A model generated the notes under the pieces. That model was not told the DNA's origin. It saw only the letters and a list, made by a program, of their open reading frames with translations, and searched no databases. From Bryobacter sp. (lineage in GTDB: Bacteria; Acidobacteriota; Terriglobia; Bryobacterales; Bryobacteraceae), in NCBI GenBank assembly GCA_022843625.1, contig JALHNH010000058.1:1-35792 (forward strand): 35,792 nucleotides of DNA. The letters are read 5' to 3'. Positions 16,221-24,979 of this stretch are shown piece by piece. The stretch's first letter is position 1. Each line of letters begins with the position of its first letter. The translations under genes were made by a program, and so were the position numbers.

Positions 16221-16793
16221 TTATTTAAAGTTGGGATCGGTGGTGAGAAGGAATTGGTCGAAGCGGAAGCCATCTTCCCGCATGGAGAACTAAACCGTGT
16301 GTTCCCCTGCTACCGGAATATCCAGCCAGATCTTGCCGGGCTCGCCGCAGTGGTTGGCGGCTGTGCGTTGTTTGCTGGCCCAGGTCCACTTGTTTTTCCC
16401 TTCGCACCACTGCATGCGCTGTCCACTCGCGGGCCATGTGCCGTTGAGCCCAACGTGGATGCTATTGTCTTCCGAGCCCGATGAATAAGCACTCACCCAG
16501 ACATAGTAGCGGCCTGGAGCTGGAAATTTCACTTTGTAAGACAGCACCGCCATCAAGCCGGGCTCGTCTGTAAAGTTCTCGCCTTTGATCAATTTGTCGT
16601 CGTGGGTGAGGCGAGTGTCGGGCAGGGCTTGCAGATAGGAACCACCGCTAGCATCAAGGCCGGTTTTGGTTTCCCATTTCCGGATTGAAGTTTTTTCTTG
16701 CGAAGCAAAAGTCTCGGCTTCAACTCTGATCTCCTGGGAGAAGGCCAGGGAAGCTGCTGCGGCCAGGATCAAAACGAGCGGATGGGTGAGCAT
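16221..16793 (-). pseudogene. Secreted carbohydrate-binding-like protein interrupted by an in-frame TAG
   Basis: From the ATG at 16793 the frame encodes a signal peptide (MLTHPLVLILAAAASLAFSQ), then a single beta-sandwich resembling carbohydrate-binding or GH115 C-terminal domains (IRVEAETFASQEKTS, APGRYYVWVSAYSSG, HVGLNGTWPASGQRMQW, GKIWLDIPVAGEHTV). A TAG at 16292-16290 stops it after 167 residues. The same frame then continues for 22 codons, FSMREDGFRFDQFLLTTDP being the expected last strand of such domains, to a natural TAA at 16223-16221. The gene thus looks like a recent nonsense mutant, unless the base is a sequencing error. The rest of the domain seems intact. It is divergent from the large TonB-dependent receptor. 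Confidence 0.75.
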
Positions 16794-16955
16794 GTGTGGA
16801 GCTCATCTTATCGTTTTATGGAAAATTATCTTCAAGAAAAAAAGATGCAGACCTTCCATCGAATCAACCACTTGGAGCTGCACTTCGGCTGTAGCGCGAA
16901 ATTTTGAAACAGGACTGTCACCATCTTCTGGTCTCAAATTGGCATCCTTAAGACA

Positions 16956-19900
16956 ATGAGAGTTTTAATTGGTTTGCTTCTTTGCCTTGCTTCCTCTACC
17001 TCGGCCCAATCGGTGGCTGGCCTTGGCTCAATCTCCGGTGTAGTCACTGATGCTTCTGGCGCTCGTGTCCCGGATGCGGAGGTTGTCATCACCAATGCCG
17101 AAAAGGGTGTTCGCCGTGCTCTGATGTCGAACTCTGCTGGACTTTTCCTTGCAGGCTCGCTCGTTCCTGGTTCCGGCTATGGGATTTCAGTTTCGAAAAC
17201 CGGCTTCAATCGCTCGGAATCGAAAGACATTACGGTGCAGGTGGGCCAGCAGGTGGACTTCAAGTTTGCTCTCACTGTTGCGGGTGCGGCAGCGACAGTG
17301 GACGTGACGGCAGAAGCGCCGGCGGTGGATTCGGCCAAAACTGGCGTGAGCCAGGTGGTTGATGAAAGCCAGATTCTGAATCTGCCGATCAATGGCCGCC
17401 GGGTGGATTCTTTTGTGCTGCTTACACCGGGCGTGACCAATGATGGCACCTTTGGTGCGATCACCTTTCGCGGGATTCCTGGCGGCAATGCTTTTCTGCA
17501 GGACGGCAACGATTCCACGCAGCAGTATTACAACGAAAACGCGGGGCGGACTCGCATCTCAGCCAATATCTCGCAGGACACGGTTCAGGAGTTTCAGGTA
17601 ATCACGGGTGGATCGGCTGAATTTGGGCGCGCCTCTGGGGGCGTGGTGAATACGGTGACCAAGTCTGGTGGCAACAGCGTGCATGGGACGGCGTTCTGGT
17701 TCTTCCGCAATCAGGACTTTAACGCGCGCGACCGCTATGCGAGCTTTACGCCTGATGAGCGCCGCAATCAGTTGGGTGGCTCTATCGGGGGGCCCATCAA
17801 GAAGGACAAGCTCTTCTACTTCTTCAATACTGAGATTACGCGCCGCGACTTCCCCTTGATCTCCAGCCACACCGGCCAGCCTTTGTTCAGTTCAAACGGA
17901 CAGTACGTCGCAGCTTGCACGGCGTCTGCGGCACAGTGCGATGCGGCACGGCGCTTCATTGATCGCTTCAATACGGTGGTGCCGCGCACCTCCAATCAGG
18001 AACTGCTCTTCGGCAAATTGGACTATCGCCTTAATGACCGTCATACGCTCAGCACCAGCTTCAACTACCTTCGCTGGCTCAGCCCCAACGGTATCCAGAC
18101 CGCAGCGGTTCTTAATAACGGCGGTGCAGTCGGAAACAACGGCTTGTCCACCGTGCGTGCCCGAAACGGTCGAGCGGCGCTGACCTCGCTGGTGAACAAC
18201 ACAACGGTTAACGAATTCCGCTTTGGCTGGTTCAAAGACCGGCAGGCTGACGAATACGCCAGTGAATATCTCCCCTTCACCGGCTTTGCGGGTACATTGA
18301 CGATCAATGGTGTGTCCAATCTGGGGACCCCTAACTATCTCCCTCGTGTACAGCCCACCGAAGATCGCTTCCAGTTTGCCGACAACGTCTCCATTACATG
18401 GGGCCGCCACCTTCTGAAATTTGGCGCAGACCTCGCCCAGACTCGCGACATTCAGGATCAGCTTCTGAATTCCCGGGGCTCCTACACTTATGCCAATGTC
18501 ACCAACTTCGCACTGGATCTGACAGGAAACACAACCGGTGCCAAGCGCTGGCAGAGTTATACACAAAACTTTGGTGATCCGCTGTCTACGGTGTGGATCC
18601 GTGACTATAACTTCTTTGCCCAAGATCAGTTCCGCGTGAATCCCCGGCTGACGTTGAATTATGGCCTGCGCTACGAGTTTGCGCAGTTCACCCAACCCAA
18701 GGGCGCTGTCGCTGGCTACGACCGTACCGGAAAGATTCCAGAGCCCAAGCTGAACTTCGCACCACGCGCTGGTATCGCGTTCAATGTGATTCCGGACAAG
18801 ACGGTGCTGCGTGCTTCGTGGGGTATGTTCTACGCCCGTTTTCCTGGAGCGTTGATTACCAACCTCAACATCGCAAACATCCAGCAACTGTCTTTCAACC
18901 TGCAGTCCAACAATGCTGCGGCGCTTGCCTCAGGGCCTGTATTCCCCAGTATTCTTAGCTCGAGCGCAGGGCTTGCCTCCGGCACACGCAGCATCTCCTA
19001 TGCTGGTGAAAACTTCCGTACGCCCTATACGATGCAGGGCGACTTCGGCATCGAACAGGCACTCACGAGGCAGACTTCGCTTACCGTAAGCTGGGCCTTC
19101 AACCGCGGCCTTCGCATGATCAGCATACGCGATGCGAATGTTGGGCCGCAGGGCGACCCGGTGACTTACCGTATCAACGACGCCTCTGGCAATCAGACGG
19201 GCACCTTCACGACGCCGGTATATCGCCTGGCCAATCGTGTGGATCGAAACTTCCAGCGCGTGAATATCGTTGAAGCCGCTTCCAACATTTGGTACAACGC
19301 GATGCTTGTTCAATTTCAGAACCGCAAGTTAAGCAAGGGCCCACTGAGCATGGCCGGCAACATCAGTTATACATGGGCACACACGATCGATGAGAACCTT
19401 GGCGGTGCCAGCTCGAATACCTTCTTCTCGGGCGGGCCAACATCCTTCGTCAATGGCGACTACCGTGGGGAGAAAGGTTCATCGACTCTCGATCAGCGGC
19501 ATCGTCTGGTGGTGGCAGAGACTTTCGCTTACAAGCCGTTCAAGGCAGATAACGCGTTTACGAAGTATGTTGTGAACGACTGGCAGTTGAGTATTCTTGG
19601 AACTTTTGCCAGCGCGTTTGGGACCACGCCGACCATCAATGGTGCGGGCATCGTGATCCCTGGTTTGCCGGCTGCCTTTACTGCAAGCCTCAATGGTCTT
19701 GGTGGTGATAACCGGGTGCCTTTTCTGCCTCGTAACCTGCTGGACATCGATCAGGTTCGTCGCGTTGACGCTCGCATTTCCAAACTCTTCAAGGTCACCG
19801 AACGCCAAGTACTGACCTTCAATTTCGAAGGCTTTAACGTGTTCAACACCCCCGCTGATACGGCTCGCCGCAATCAGCTTTACAATGTATCTGGAGGCAA

Positions 19901-20006
19901 TATTCTCAACCCGGTTGCGAATTACGCCGAGGGTACAGCGAGCGGCGGCTTTCCGGACGGCACAAATGTGCGCCGCCTCCAGTTGAGCCTTCGCTATCAG
20001 TTCTGA
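16956..20006 (+). CDS. Large Oar-like TonB-dependent receptor
   Basis: This 1016-residue outer-membrane protein has a signal peptide (MRVLIGLLLCLASSTSAQ), a carboxypeptidase-regulatory-like domain at about 25-115 (GSISGVVTDASGARVPDAEV), then a plug domain (LPINGRRVDSFVLLTPGV, FRGIPGGNAFLQDGND, SAEFGRASGGVVNTVTKSGG). A long barrel follows, with repeated motifs such as FFAQDQFRVNPRLTLNYGLRYE, ending LSLRYQF with terminal Phe. This architecture is expanded in Solibacteres and Acidobacteria; substrates are usually unknown, with polysaccharides or peptides proposed. Its TGA overlaps the rsmG ATG as TGATG, an unusual coupling to housekeeping genes. The upstream 160 bases are shared with the divergent carbohydrate-binding-like gene. 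Confidence 0.92.
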   Translation: MRVLIGLLLCLASSTSAQSVAGLGSISGVVTDASGARVPDAEVVITNAEKGVRRALMSNSAGLFLAGSLVPGSGYGISVSKTGFNRSESKDITVQVGQQVDFKFALTVAGAAATVDVTAEAPAVDSAKTGVSQVVDESQILNLPINGRRVDSFVLLTPGVTNDGTFGAITFRGIPGGNAFLQDGNDSTQQYYNENAGRTRISANISQDTVQEFQVITGGSAEFGRASGGVVNTVTKSGGNSVHGTAFWFFRNQDFNARDRYASFTPDERRNQLGGSIGGPIKKDKLFYFFNTEITRRDFPLISSHTGQPLFSSNGQYVAACTASAAQCDAARRFIDRFNTVVPRTSNQELLFGKLDYRLNDRHTLSTSFNYLRWLSPNGIQTAAVLNNGGAVGNNGLSTVRARNGRAALTSLVNNTTVNEFRFGWFKDRQADEYASEYLPFTGFAGTLTINGVSNLGTPNYLPRVQPTEDRFQFADNVSITWGRHLLKFGADLAQTRDIQDQLLNSRGSYTYANVTNFALDLTGNTTGAKRWQSYTQNFGDPLSTVWIRDYNFFAQDQFRVNPRLTLNYGLRYEFAQFTQPKGAVAGYDRTGKIPEPKLNFAPRAGIAFNVIPDKTVLRASWGMFYARFPGALITNLNIANIQQLSFNLQSNNAAALASGPVFPSILSSSAGLASGTRSISYAGENFRTPYTMQGDFGIEQALTRQTSLTVSWAFNRGLRMISIRDANVGPQGDPVTYRINDASGNQTGTFTTPVYRLANRVDRNFQRVNIVEAASNIWYNAMLVQFQNRKLSKGPLSMAGNISYTWAHTIDENLGGASSNTFFSGGPTSFVNGDYRGEKGSSTLDQRHRLVVAETFAYKPFKADNAFTKYVVNDWQLSILGTFASAFGTTPTINGAGIVIPGLPAAFTASLNGLGGDNRVPFLPRNLLDIDQVRRVDARISKLFKVTERQVLTFNFEGFNVFNTPADTARRNQLYNVSGGNILNPVANYAEGTASGGFPDGTNVRRLQLSLRYQF

Positions 20007-20656
20007 TGACATTTGAAAACCACCTACAACTGCTTTTACCTGACGACCTGCCGCATCGCGCGCAGGTCGCCTCGTTTTCGGCCCGGCACCTCGACCTGAT
20101 CGTTGAGGCAAACAAGACACTCAATCTCACTCGCATTCTGGATGTGAGGGAGGCCGCGATCAAGCATGTGCTCGACTCGGTGCTGCCCTGGAGACTGTTT
20201 GAGGGCGCTGCGGTTGTGGTGGATGCTGGAACTGGCGCGGGGTTGCCTGGAATTCCGTTATCGCTGGTACTGCCGAAAACTAAATTTGTGCTGCTTGAGT
20301 CTGTGCAAAAGAAGACGCGCTTTGTGGAGTCAGCGATCGTGACTTTGGGGCTCAAGAATGTTGAAGCTGTGCCTTTGCGTGCCGAAGACTGGCTTAAGTA
20401 TCATCACGCCGACATCATCACGGCACGGGCTGTAGCGCCACTGGAGCGAGCGATCCCGCTCTTTGGGCTGGCCATCCAGCAGGGTTCGCGGGCACTTTTC
20501 TATAAGGGGCCTGAAGTGCAGAACGAGATCGAGACGGCGATGCCGGAGACCCGCAAACGATACCTTGTGGCCCGCGAGATCCTGCGTTATGAGCTGCCCG
20601 ACAGCCTCGGGACTCGCACTATTGTCGAAGTGGTAAAAGGAAATAAAGATGCCTAG
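20006..20656 (+). CDS. rsmG: 16S rRNA (guanine527-N7)-methyltransferase RsmG
   Basis: The product has 216 residues. Family features are LNLTRILDVREAAIKHVLDS before the fold, the SAM-binding motif VVDAGTGAGLPGIPLSLVLP, LLESVQKKTRFVE, and the motif around ITARAVAPL. RsmG (GidB) methylates N7 of G527 in 16S rRNA in the cytoplasm; its loss gives low-level streptomycin resistance in other bacteria. Its start overlaps the TonB-dependent receptor stop and its end overlaps the aroB start by 8 bases. The C-terminus is EVVKGNKDA, with normal family length. Confidence 0.95.
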   Translation: MTFENHLQLLLPDDLPHRAQVASFSARHLDLIVEANKTLNLTRILDVREAAIKHVLDSVLPWRLFEGAAVVVDAGTGAGLPGIPLSLVLPKTKFVLLESVQKKTRFVESAIVTLGLKNVEAVPLRAEDWLKYHHADIITARAVAPLERAIPLFGLAIQQGSRALFYKGPEVQNEIETAMPETRKRYLVAREILRYELPDSLGTRTIVEVVKGNKDA

Positions 20657-21728
20657 TTATACCGTTCGTACTTCCACGGCGCAGTACGATGCAATCGTTG
20701 AGCGCAACATCCTCTCGCGCCTCGCGGAATACCTGCCAGCCAGGATCAGTCAGATTTTCGTTGTTACAACTCGCGACGTCTGGAATTATCATGCCAAGGC
20801 CATGGAAGACGCGCTCGACGGGCGCAAGCACCATGTCCTGTTTTTTCCTGGCGGGGAAGACAAGAAGCGGATGAGCGAAGTTGAGGCTCTTGCAGAACAG
20901 ATGATGGCGGCAGGGGCTGACCGCGCGAGCCTGGTGATCGGCTTTGGTGGCGGTATTGTCACCGATGTGGCAGGCTTTCTTGCTGCGATCTTTTTGCGCG
21001 GTATCCCCGTGCTTCAGATCCCTACGACGCTGCTCGGGCAGGTGGATGCAGCCGTCGGCGGCAAGACCGGGGTAAACCTTGTTTCGGGCAAGAACCTGAT
21101 TGGTAGCTTTCACCAGCCACTGGCCGTGCTGATTGACCCGGAGGTACTGCGCACGTTGCCGGAACGCGAATACAGGGCTGGGCTTTATGAGGTTCTCAAG
21201 TGTGGTGTTATCCGCAGCAAGACCCTCTTTGATCAGATGGCATTTCAATCTGCCGATATTCTCGGGCAACACCCCGGAATCGTCGAATCGATCATTTGCG
21301 AAAGTGTTCGTATCAAGTGCGAAGTTGTCACAGCTGACGAAAAGGAAGGCGACCTGCGCCGTATCCTGAACTTCGGCCATACGATCGGACATGCTCTGGA
21401 AGCAGAGACCAAATACACGCGCTTCCTGCATGGTGAAGCTGTTGCCTTCGGCATGAACGCTGCTACACATCTTGCTCATTTGAATGGCACGCTGCCGCTG
21501 GCGGATTGCAACTCGATCCTGAGTTGCATCGAACTCTTTGGGCCGATCCCGAAGCTGGAAGGGATCTCGGCAGACATGCTGCTTGGTCGCCTCGCCTCCG
21601 ACAAAAAGACGCTGCACGGCAAGGTGCATTTTGTGCTGCCAACACGCATCGGAGAGGTCACCATCGTTACTGGCATTGACACGGGATTGATTCGCCAAGC
21701 GACAGCGGCGGCATTGGCGGCGAGCTAG
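20649..21728 (+). CDS. aroB: 3-dehydroquinate synthase
   Basis: This 359-residue enzyme converts DAHP to 3-dehydroquinate, the second step of the shikimate pathway, using NAD and a divalent metal. Visible signatures are FPGGEDKKRMSEVE, the NAD-binding FGGGIVTDVAGFLA, IPTTLLGQVDAAVGGKTGVN, and the metal ligands: Glu in YEVLKCGVI, His in NFGHTIGHALE and His in FLHGEAVAFG. Its start lies inside the end of rsmG with AAAAGGAA upstream, and its stop is immediately followed by the ubiE start. It supplies chorismate, which is also the menaquinone precursor used upstream of the next gene. Confidence 0.97.
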   Translation: MPSYTVRTSTAQYDAIVERNILSRLAEYLPARISQIFVVTTRDVWNYHAKAMEDALDGRKHHVLFFPGGEDKKRMSEVEALAEQMMAAGADRASLVIGFGGGIVTDVAGFLAAIFLRGIPVLQIPTTLLGQVDAAVGGKTGVNLVSGKNLIGSFHQPLAVLIDPEVLRTLPEREYRAGLYEVLKCGVIRSKTLFDQMAFQSADILGQHPGIVESIICESVRIKCEVVTADEKEGDLRRILNFGHTIGHALEAETKYTRFLHGEAVAFGMNAATHLAHLNGTLPLADCNSILSCIELFGPIPKLEGISADMLLGRLASDKKTLHGKVHFVLPTRIGEVTIVTGIDTGLIRQATAAALAAS

Positions 21729-22454
21729 ATGGCAGTAAGCGGTACCAAGCCGAAGCCTGAATTTACCGAGGCGGAATCGTCAGCCTGGGTGCGGGACATG
21801 TTTGGCCGGGTAGCGCCGCGATACGACCTGCTCAACCGCATCCTGAGCATGCAGATTGACCGGGTGTGGCGCTGGCGCACGGCAAGAATTTTGAAGCCCT
21901 GGCTCGGCCCCCGAGCCCGCGTGCTGGACCTCTGCTGCGGAACGGGAGACCTGCTGGTTGCGCTCGAAGCAGTTGCACCTGCCCGTTACATTGGAGCAGA
22001 CTTCTGCTTCCCGATGCTGGTGCGAACCAACGAGAAGTCCAGCGCACCGCTGATGGAGGCCGACGGCCTGCATCTGCCGCTGCAATCGAATAGTCTCGAT
22101 CTGGTCACGATTGGGTTTGGCTTCCGGAATTTCGTCAATTATCGAGGTGGCCTTGAGGAACTGCTGCGGGTACTGAAGCCCGGCGGGCATCTGGCAATCC
22201 TTGAGTTTACGCAGCCACCCAATAGGCTGGTTCGCGGCTTTATGGGCTTCTGGAATCGTTATGTGATGGACCCGATTGGGCGGCTGGTTTCCGGCCAGGG
22301 GGACGCCTATCAATATTTGCCCGAGAGCGTATCCCGCTTTCCCGACGCGCCCTTGCTAGCGCGGATGATGGGCGAGCAAGGGTTTACTCAAGTGAGCTTC
22401 CGGTATTTTGATGCAGGCATAGTCGCCTTGCATTTGGGACAGAAGCCGCTCTAG
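21729..22454 (+). CDS. ubiE: Demethylmenaquinone/ubiquinone methyltransferase UbiE/MenG
   Basis: This 241-residue SAM-dependent methyltransferase shows MFGRVAPRYDLLNRILSMQ, motif I VLDLCCGTGDLLVAL, the UbiE signature GFGFRNFVNYRGGLEELLRV, and LKPGGHLAILEFTQP. It performs the last carbon methylation in menaquinone synthesis; Acidobacteriota generally use menaquinone, so MenG is the likely physiological role. It starts directly at the aroB stop, with no gap. Its TAG stop overlaps the stop of the convergent OmpA-domain gene in a shared CTAG. Confidence 0.93.
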   Translation: MAVSGTKPKPEFTEAESSAWVRDMFGRVAPRYDLLNRILSMQIDRVWRWRTARILKPWLGPRARVLDLCCGTGDLLVALEAVAPARYIGADFCFPMLVRTNEKSSAPLMEADGLHLPLQSNSLDLVTIGFGFRNFVNYRGGLEELLRVLKPGGHLAILEFTQPPNRLVRGFMGFWNRYVMDPIGRLVSGQGDAYQYLPESVSRFPDAPLLARMMGEQGFTQVSFRYFDAGIVALHLGQKPL

Positions 22455-24049
22455 CGCAGCTTCGTGCCGATGACTTCGCCGGAGACGATGATCTCGACAC
22501 GGCGATTCTGCTGGCGCCCCTTGGCGGTGGTGTTGTCTGAAACCGGCTTCTCTTTACCAAAGCCCTGGGCCGTCAAGTTGGCCGCAGCGATGCCTTGAGT
22601 TTCAAGGTAGGCCCGCACAGCCTCGGCCCGCTGCTCGCTGAGACGCTGGTTCATTGAGTCGCTTCCGGTGGCGTCGGTGTGGCCTTCTGATTCGAGTTTC
22701 AAGCCCGGGTGAGCCAGTACCAGCCCGGAGAGCCGGGCCAGCTTCTCGCGAGCGTCGGGCCGCAGAGTTGCTTTGCCGATATCGAAAAGCAGGTCGCCCA
22801 AATTCACGACAAGGCCCCGCTCACTCTCTTTAGTTTCGAGCACTTGATTGAACTGAGCGAAGAGCCGCTCGCGCAGTGCCACTTTGTCAGCCTCTGCCTT
22901 GCTTGCCAGGGCACGGGCTTCGTCGGCCAGTTTGCGCGAAGCTTCCTCCTGCAAAACAGCTTTGCGGCGTTCTTCTTCGAGGCGGGCGCGCTCCTGTTCG
23001 AGTTTTGCGCTTGCCAGCTCCGCTTCAACGCGGCGGCGCTCTTCTGCCTCACGCGCTGCTTGCGCGCGTAAACTGGCTGCTTCGGCCTTGGCCCGCTCGA
23101 GTTCGGCAGTAACGCGCCGGGATTCTTCCAGCTTGCGTTGCTCTTCGGTTTGCCGCTGCTGTTCTTCGGCCATAGCGCGGCGTTTGGCTTCTTCTTCAGT
23201 GGCCTTTTTGGCTGCGGCTTCACGCGCTGCTGCAGCGGCGCGCTCGGCCTCCAGGCGCTCTTCTTCGGCACGCTTCACTGCCACTGCCCGGGCATCCTCA
23301 GCCCGTTGGACGGCATCACGGGCCATCATTGCGGTGGGCTTGGCCTCGCGCTTGCGCAGTTGGTATTCTTCGGCCTGCTTCAGACTCGCTTCGGCCTTCA
23401 CCATTACCTCAGGCGCATACTTATCGGCCTTGACGCTCTTGGCGATCAGCAGGGCGTTGCGGGCCTGGTAGAGTTCCAGTGGCACTTTGGGGTCGAGCGT
23501 CATTTTGATCGGATTCGCCATCTTGGCGTACTCGCCGCGCTGGAGGAGTTCGTATTTGGCATCGATCGTCTCAAAGCGTCCGAGAGTATCCTGCCGAAGC
23601 TCGTTTTCGGCCACAATCAGGTCACTTGGCATCGTGACGGCAAAGTACGGCTCCGCCGTCACCAGCAGACCGAAGGCCTGCAACTCAGTAGTGACACTCA
23701 GCTTGCCCCGGCCGCCCGAGAGCTGCACCTCGCCCAGGTTCTGCGGGCGCCCCTCAGGGGTGATTGCCCACAGAACATAGGTGAGATACTCGTTGCCAAA
23801 TTTGGTTGCGCCTTCCATGTTGCGAATCTCGAAATCGATCTCGATTCGCCCAGCCTTGCTTTCTACTTTGGCCTTGCCCAGTGCCTGCGGCATCTGCGCA
23901 GTGCCTTTGAAGTCGACGTTGGTCGCTCCCATACGGTGGCGGTAGTTCACCGCTTTCGTGCTTTTGGCAACAACCTCTGTCTTAAAAGTGACAATCGGAG
24001 GATCCTGAGCGAATAGTCCGAGGCAAAGGGAAAACAGTAGTAATTTCAT
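22451..24049 (-). CDS. OmpA-domain protein with long coiled coil
   Basis: The product has 532 residues from the ATG at 24049 (a TTG two codons upstream is possible). A signal peptide (MKLLLFSLCLGLFAQ) is followed by a beta-rich domain (about 18-165) and then a DUF4398-like helical segment (APEVMVKAEASLKQAEEYQL). A highly charged Ala/Glu/Arg-rich coiled coil spans about 240-395. The C-terminal OmpA domain contains GLVVNLGDLLFDIGKATL, ESEGHTDATGSDSMNQRLSEQRAEAV and GRQQNRRVEIIV. The OmpA domain binds peptidoglycan in the family, so this is probably a periplasmic spacer or envelope-tethering protein. It lies 47 bases after the SDR gene. Confidence 0.88.
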   Translation of the reverse strand: MKLLLFSLCLGLFAQDPPIVTFKTEVVAKSTKAVNYRHRMGATNVDFKGTAQMPQALGKAKVESKAGRIEIDFEIRNMEGATKFGNEYLTYVLWAITPEGRPQNLGEVQLSGGRGKLSVTTELQAFGLLVTAEPYFAVTMPSDLIVAENELRQDTLGRFETIDAKYELLQRGEYAKMANPIKMTLDPKVPLELYQARNALLIAKSVKADKYAPEVMVKAEASLKQAEEYQLRKREAKPTAMMARDAVQRAEDARAVAVKRAEEERLEAERAAAAAREAAAKKATEEEAKRRAMAEEQQRQTEEQRKLEESRRVTAELERAKAEAASLRAQAAREAEERRRVEAELASAKLEQERARLEEERRKAVLQEEASRKLADEARALASKAEADKVALRERLFAQFNQVLETKESERGLVVNLGDLLFDIGKATLRPDAREKLARLSGLVLAHPGLKLESEGHTDATGSDSMNQRLSEQRAEAVRAYLETQGIAAANLTAQGFGKEKPVSDNTTAKGRQQNRRVEIIVSGEVIGTKLR

Positions 24050-24096
24050 AGGCAATTCTTTTTAGAAAGACGAGCCTCACGGCTGATCTGTTTCGC

Positions 24097-24852
24097 TTAA
24101 GCTGCGGTCCAGCCGCCGTCGATGGTGATGACGCTGCCGTTGACGAAGGCTGCTTCCTGCGAGCAAAGGTAGAGGGCAAGGTGGGCAATTTCGTCGGGCT
24201 TGCCAAGGCGGCCAATCGGCTGGCGCTGGTTTAACTCGCCGCGAACCTTGTCCTTTTCATGCTTGTGATACTTCTCGAGATAGCCTTCAACGAAAGGAGT
24301 GTCGACCGTGCCTGGGCAGATGCAATTGACGCGGAACTCAGTGGGATAGTCGACGGCCAGTTGACGAGTCATTGCAACCACAGCGCCTTTGCTGGCGCAA
24401 TAGCCAAAGCGGCGGCGAACGCCGATCAAGCCGGCCACACTGCCAATGTTCACCATCGAGCCGTGGCTGGCAATCAAGAGTGGCACGGCATGCTTGGTCA
24501 CGATAAACATGCCTGTGACATTGACCTTAAAGATCTTCTCGAAATCAGAGACTTCTGTTTCGGTTACGCCTCCAACGAGGCCGATGCCAGCGTTGTTGAC
24601 CAGAAGATCCAGATGAGGAATCTGCTGGAAGACATGCTTCACTGATTCTTCGCTGGTGATGTCGCAATGCATCGCCCGGCTACCGGGCAGTTCTGCGGCG
24701 AGAGCCTCGGCTTTGTTTGTATCGATGTCTGCGACGATCACACTCGCGCCGGCCTGGCTGAAGGCGCGGCAGGTTCGCTCACCGATACCGCTGGCGCCGC
24801 CGGTCACGAGCGCAACTTTTCCGTCGAGTCTAAAGGGGGTGGTAGGTTCCAT
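24097..24852 (-). CDS. Short-chain dehydrogenase/reductase
   Basis: This classical SDR has 251 residues from the ATG at 24852; an ATG at 24894 would add 14 residues that do not look like SDR sequence. It contains the NAD(P)-binding TGGASGIGE, the acidic VADID pointing to NAD(H) preference, NNAGIG, the catalytic serine in NIGSVAG, and YCASK with catalytic Tyr and Lys. The C-terminal half (NCICPGTVDTPFVEGYLEK, QPIGRLGKPDEIAHLALYL, ITIDGGW) resembles sugar-acid or L-fucose/2-keto-3-deoxy-fuconate dehydrogenases as I remember them; the substrate is not established. It is upstream of the OmpA-domain gene on the same strand. Confidence 0.9.
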   Translation of the reverse strand: MEPTTPFRLDGKVALVTGGASGIGERTCRAFSQAGASVIVADIDTNKAEALAAELPGSRAMHCDITSEESVKHVFQQIPHLDLLVNNAGIGLVGGVTETEVSDFEKIFKVNVTGMFIVTKHAVPLLIASHGSMVNIGSVAGLIGVRRRFGYCASKGAVVAMTRQLAVDYPTEFRVNCICPGTVDTPFVEGYLEKYHKHEKDKVRGELNQRQPIGRLGKPDEIAHLALYLCSQEAAFVNGSVITIDGGWTAA

Positions 24853-24979
24853 AAGAAAGAAAGGGTTTGAAGTTCCTCTCTGATTATGTTCCATTCCCGC
24901 TAAGGTAGACGCGATATAAAAATCAGCTATTTTACCCAGCCTGTAATTCTATGCCACGCCGATTCAATGGATAGGAAAA

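Noticed and set aside
17892..18887. A 331-codon minus-strand frame inside the large receptor gene
   Set aside because: It is antisense to barrel sequence with clear family motifs; its translation has no recognisable domain.
20619..21698. A 359-codon minus-strand frame opposite aroB
   Set aside because: It mirrors aroB almost exactly, and aroB has all its catalytic motifs; the antisense translation looks random.
22900..23280. Repetitive sequence in the OmpA-domain gene considered as a DNA repeat or CRISPR-like array
   Set aside because: The repeats are imperfect, lack spacers and are explained by an Ala/Glu/Arg-rich coiled coil.
23138..24016. A 292-codon plus-strand frame opposite the OmpA-domain gene
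   Set aside because: It is the complement of the coiled-coil region; the apparent Leu/Phe-rich 'membrane' character comes from the Lys/Glu codons on the other strand.
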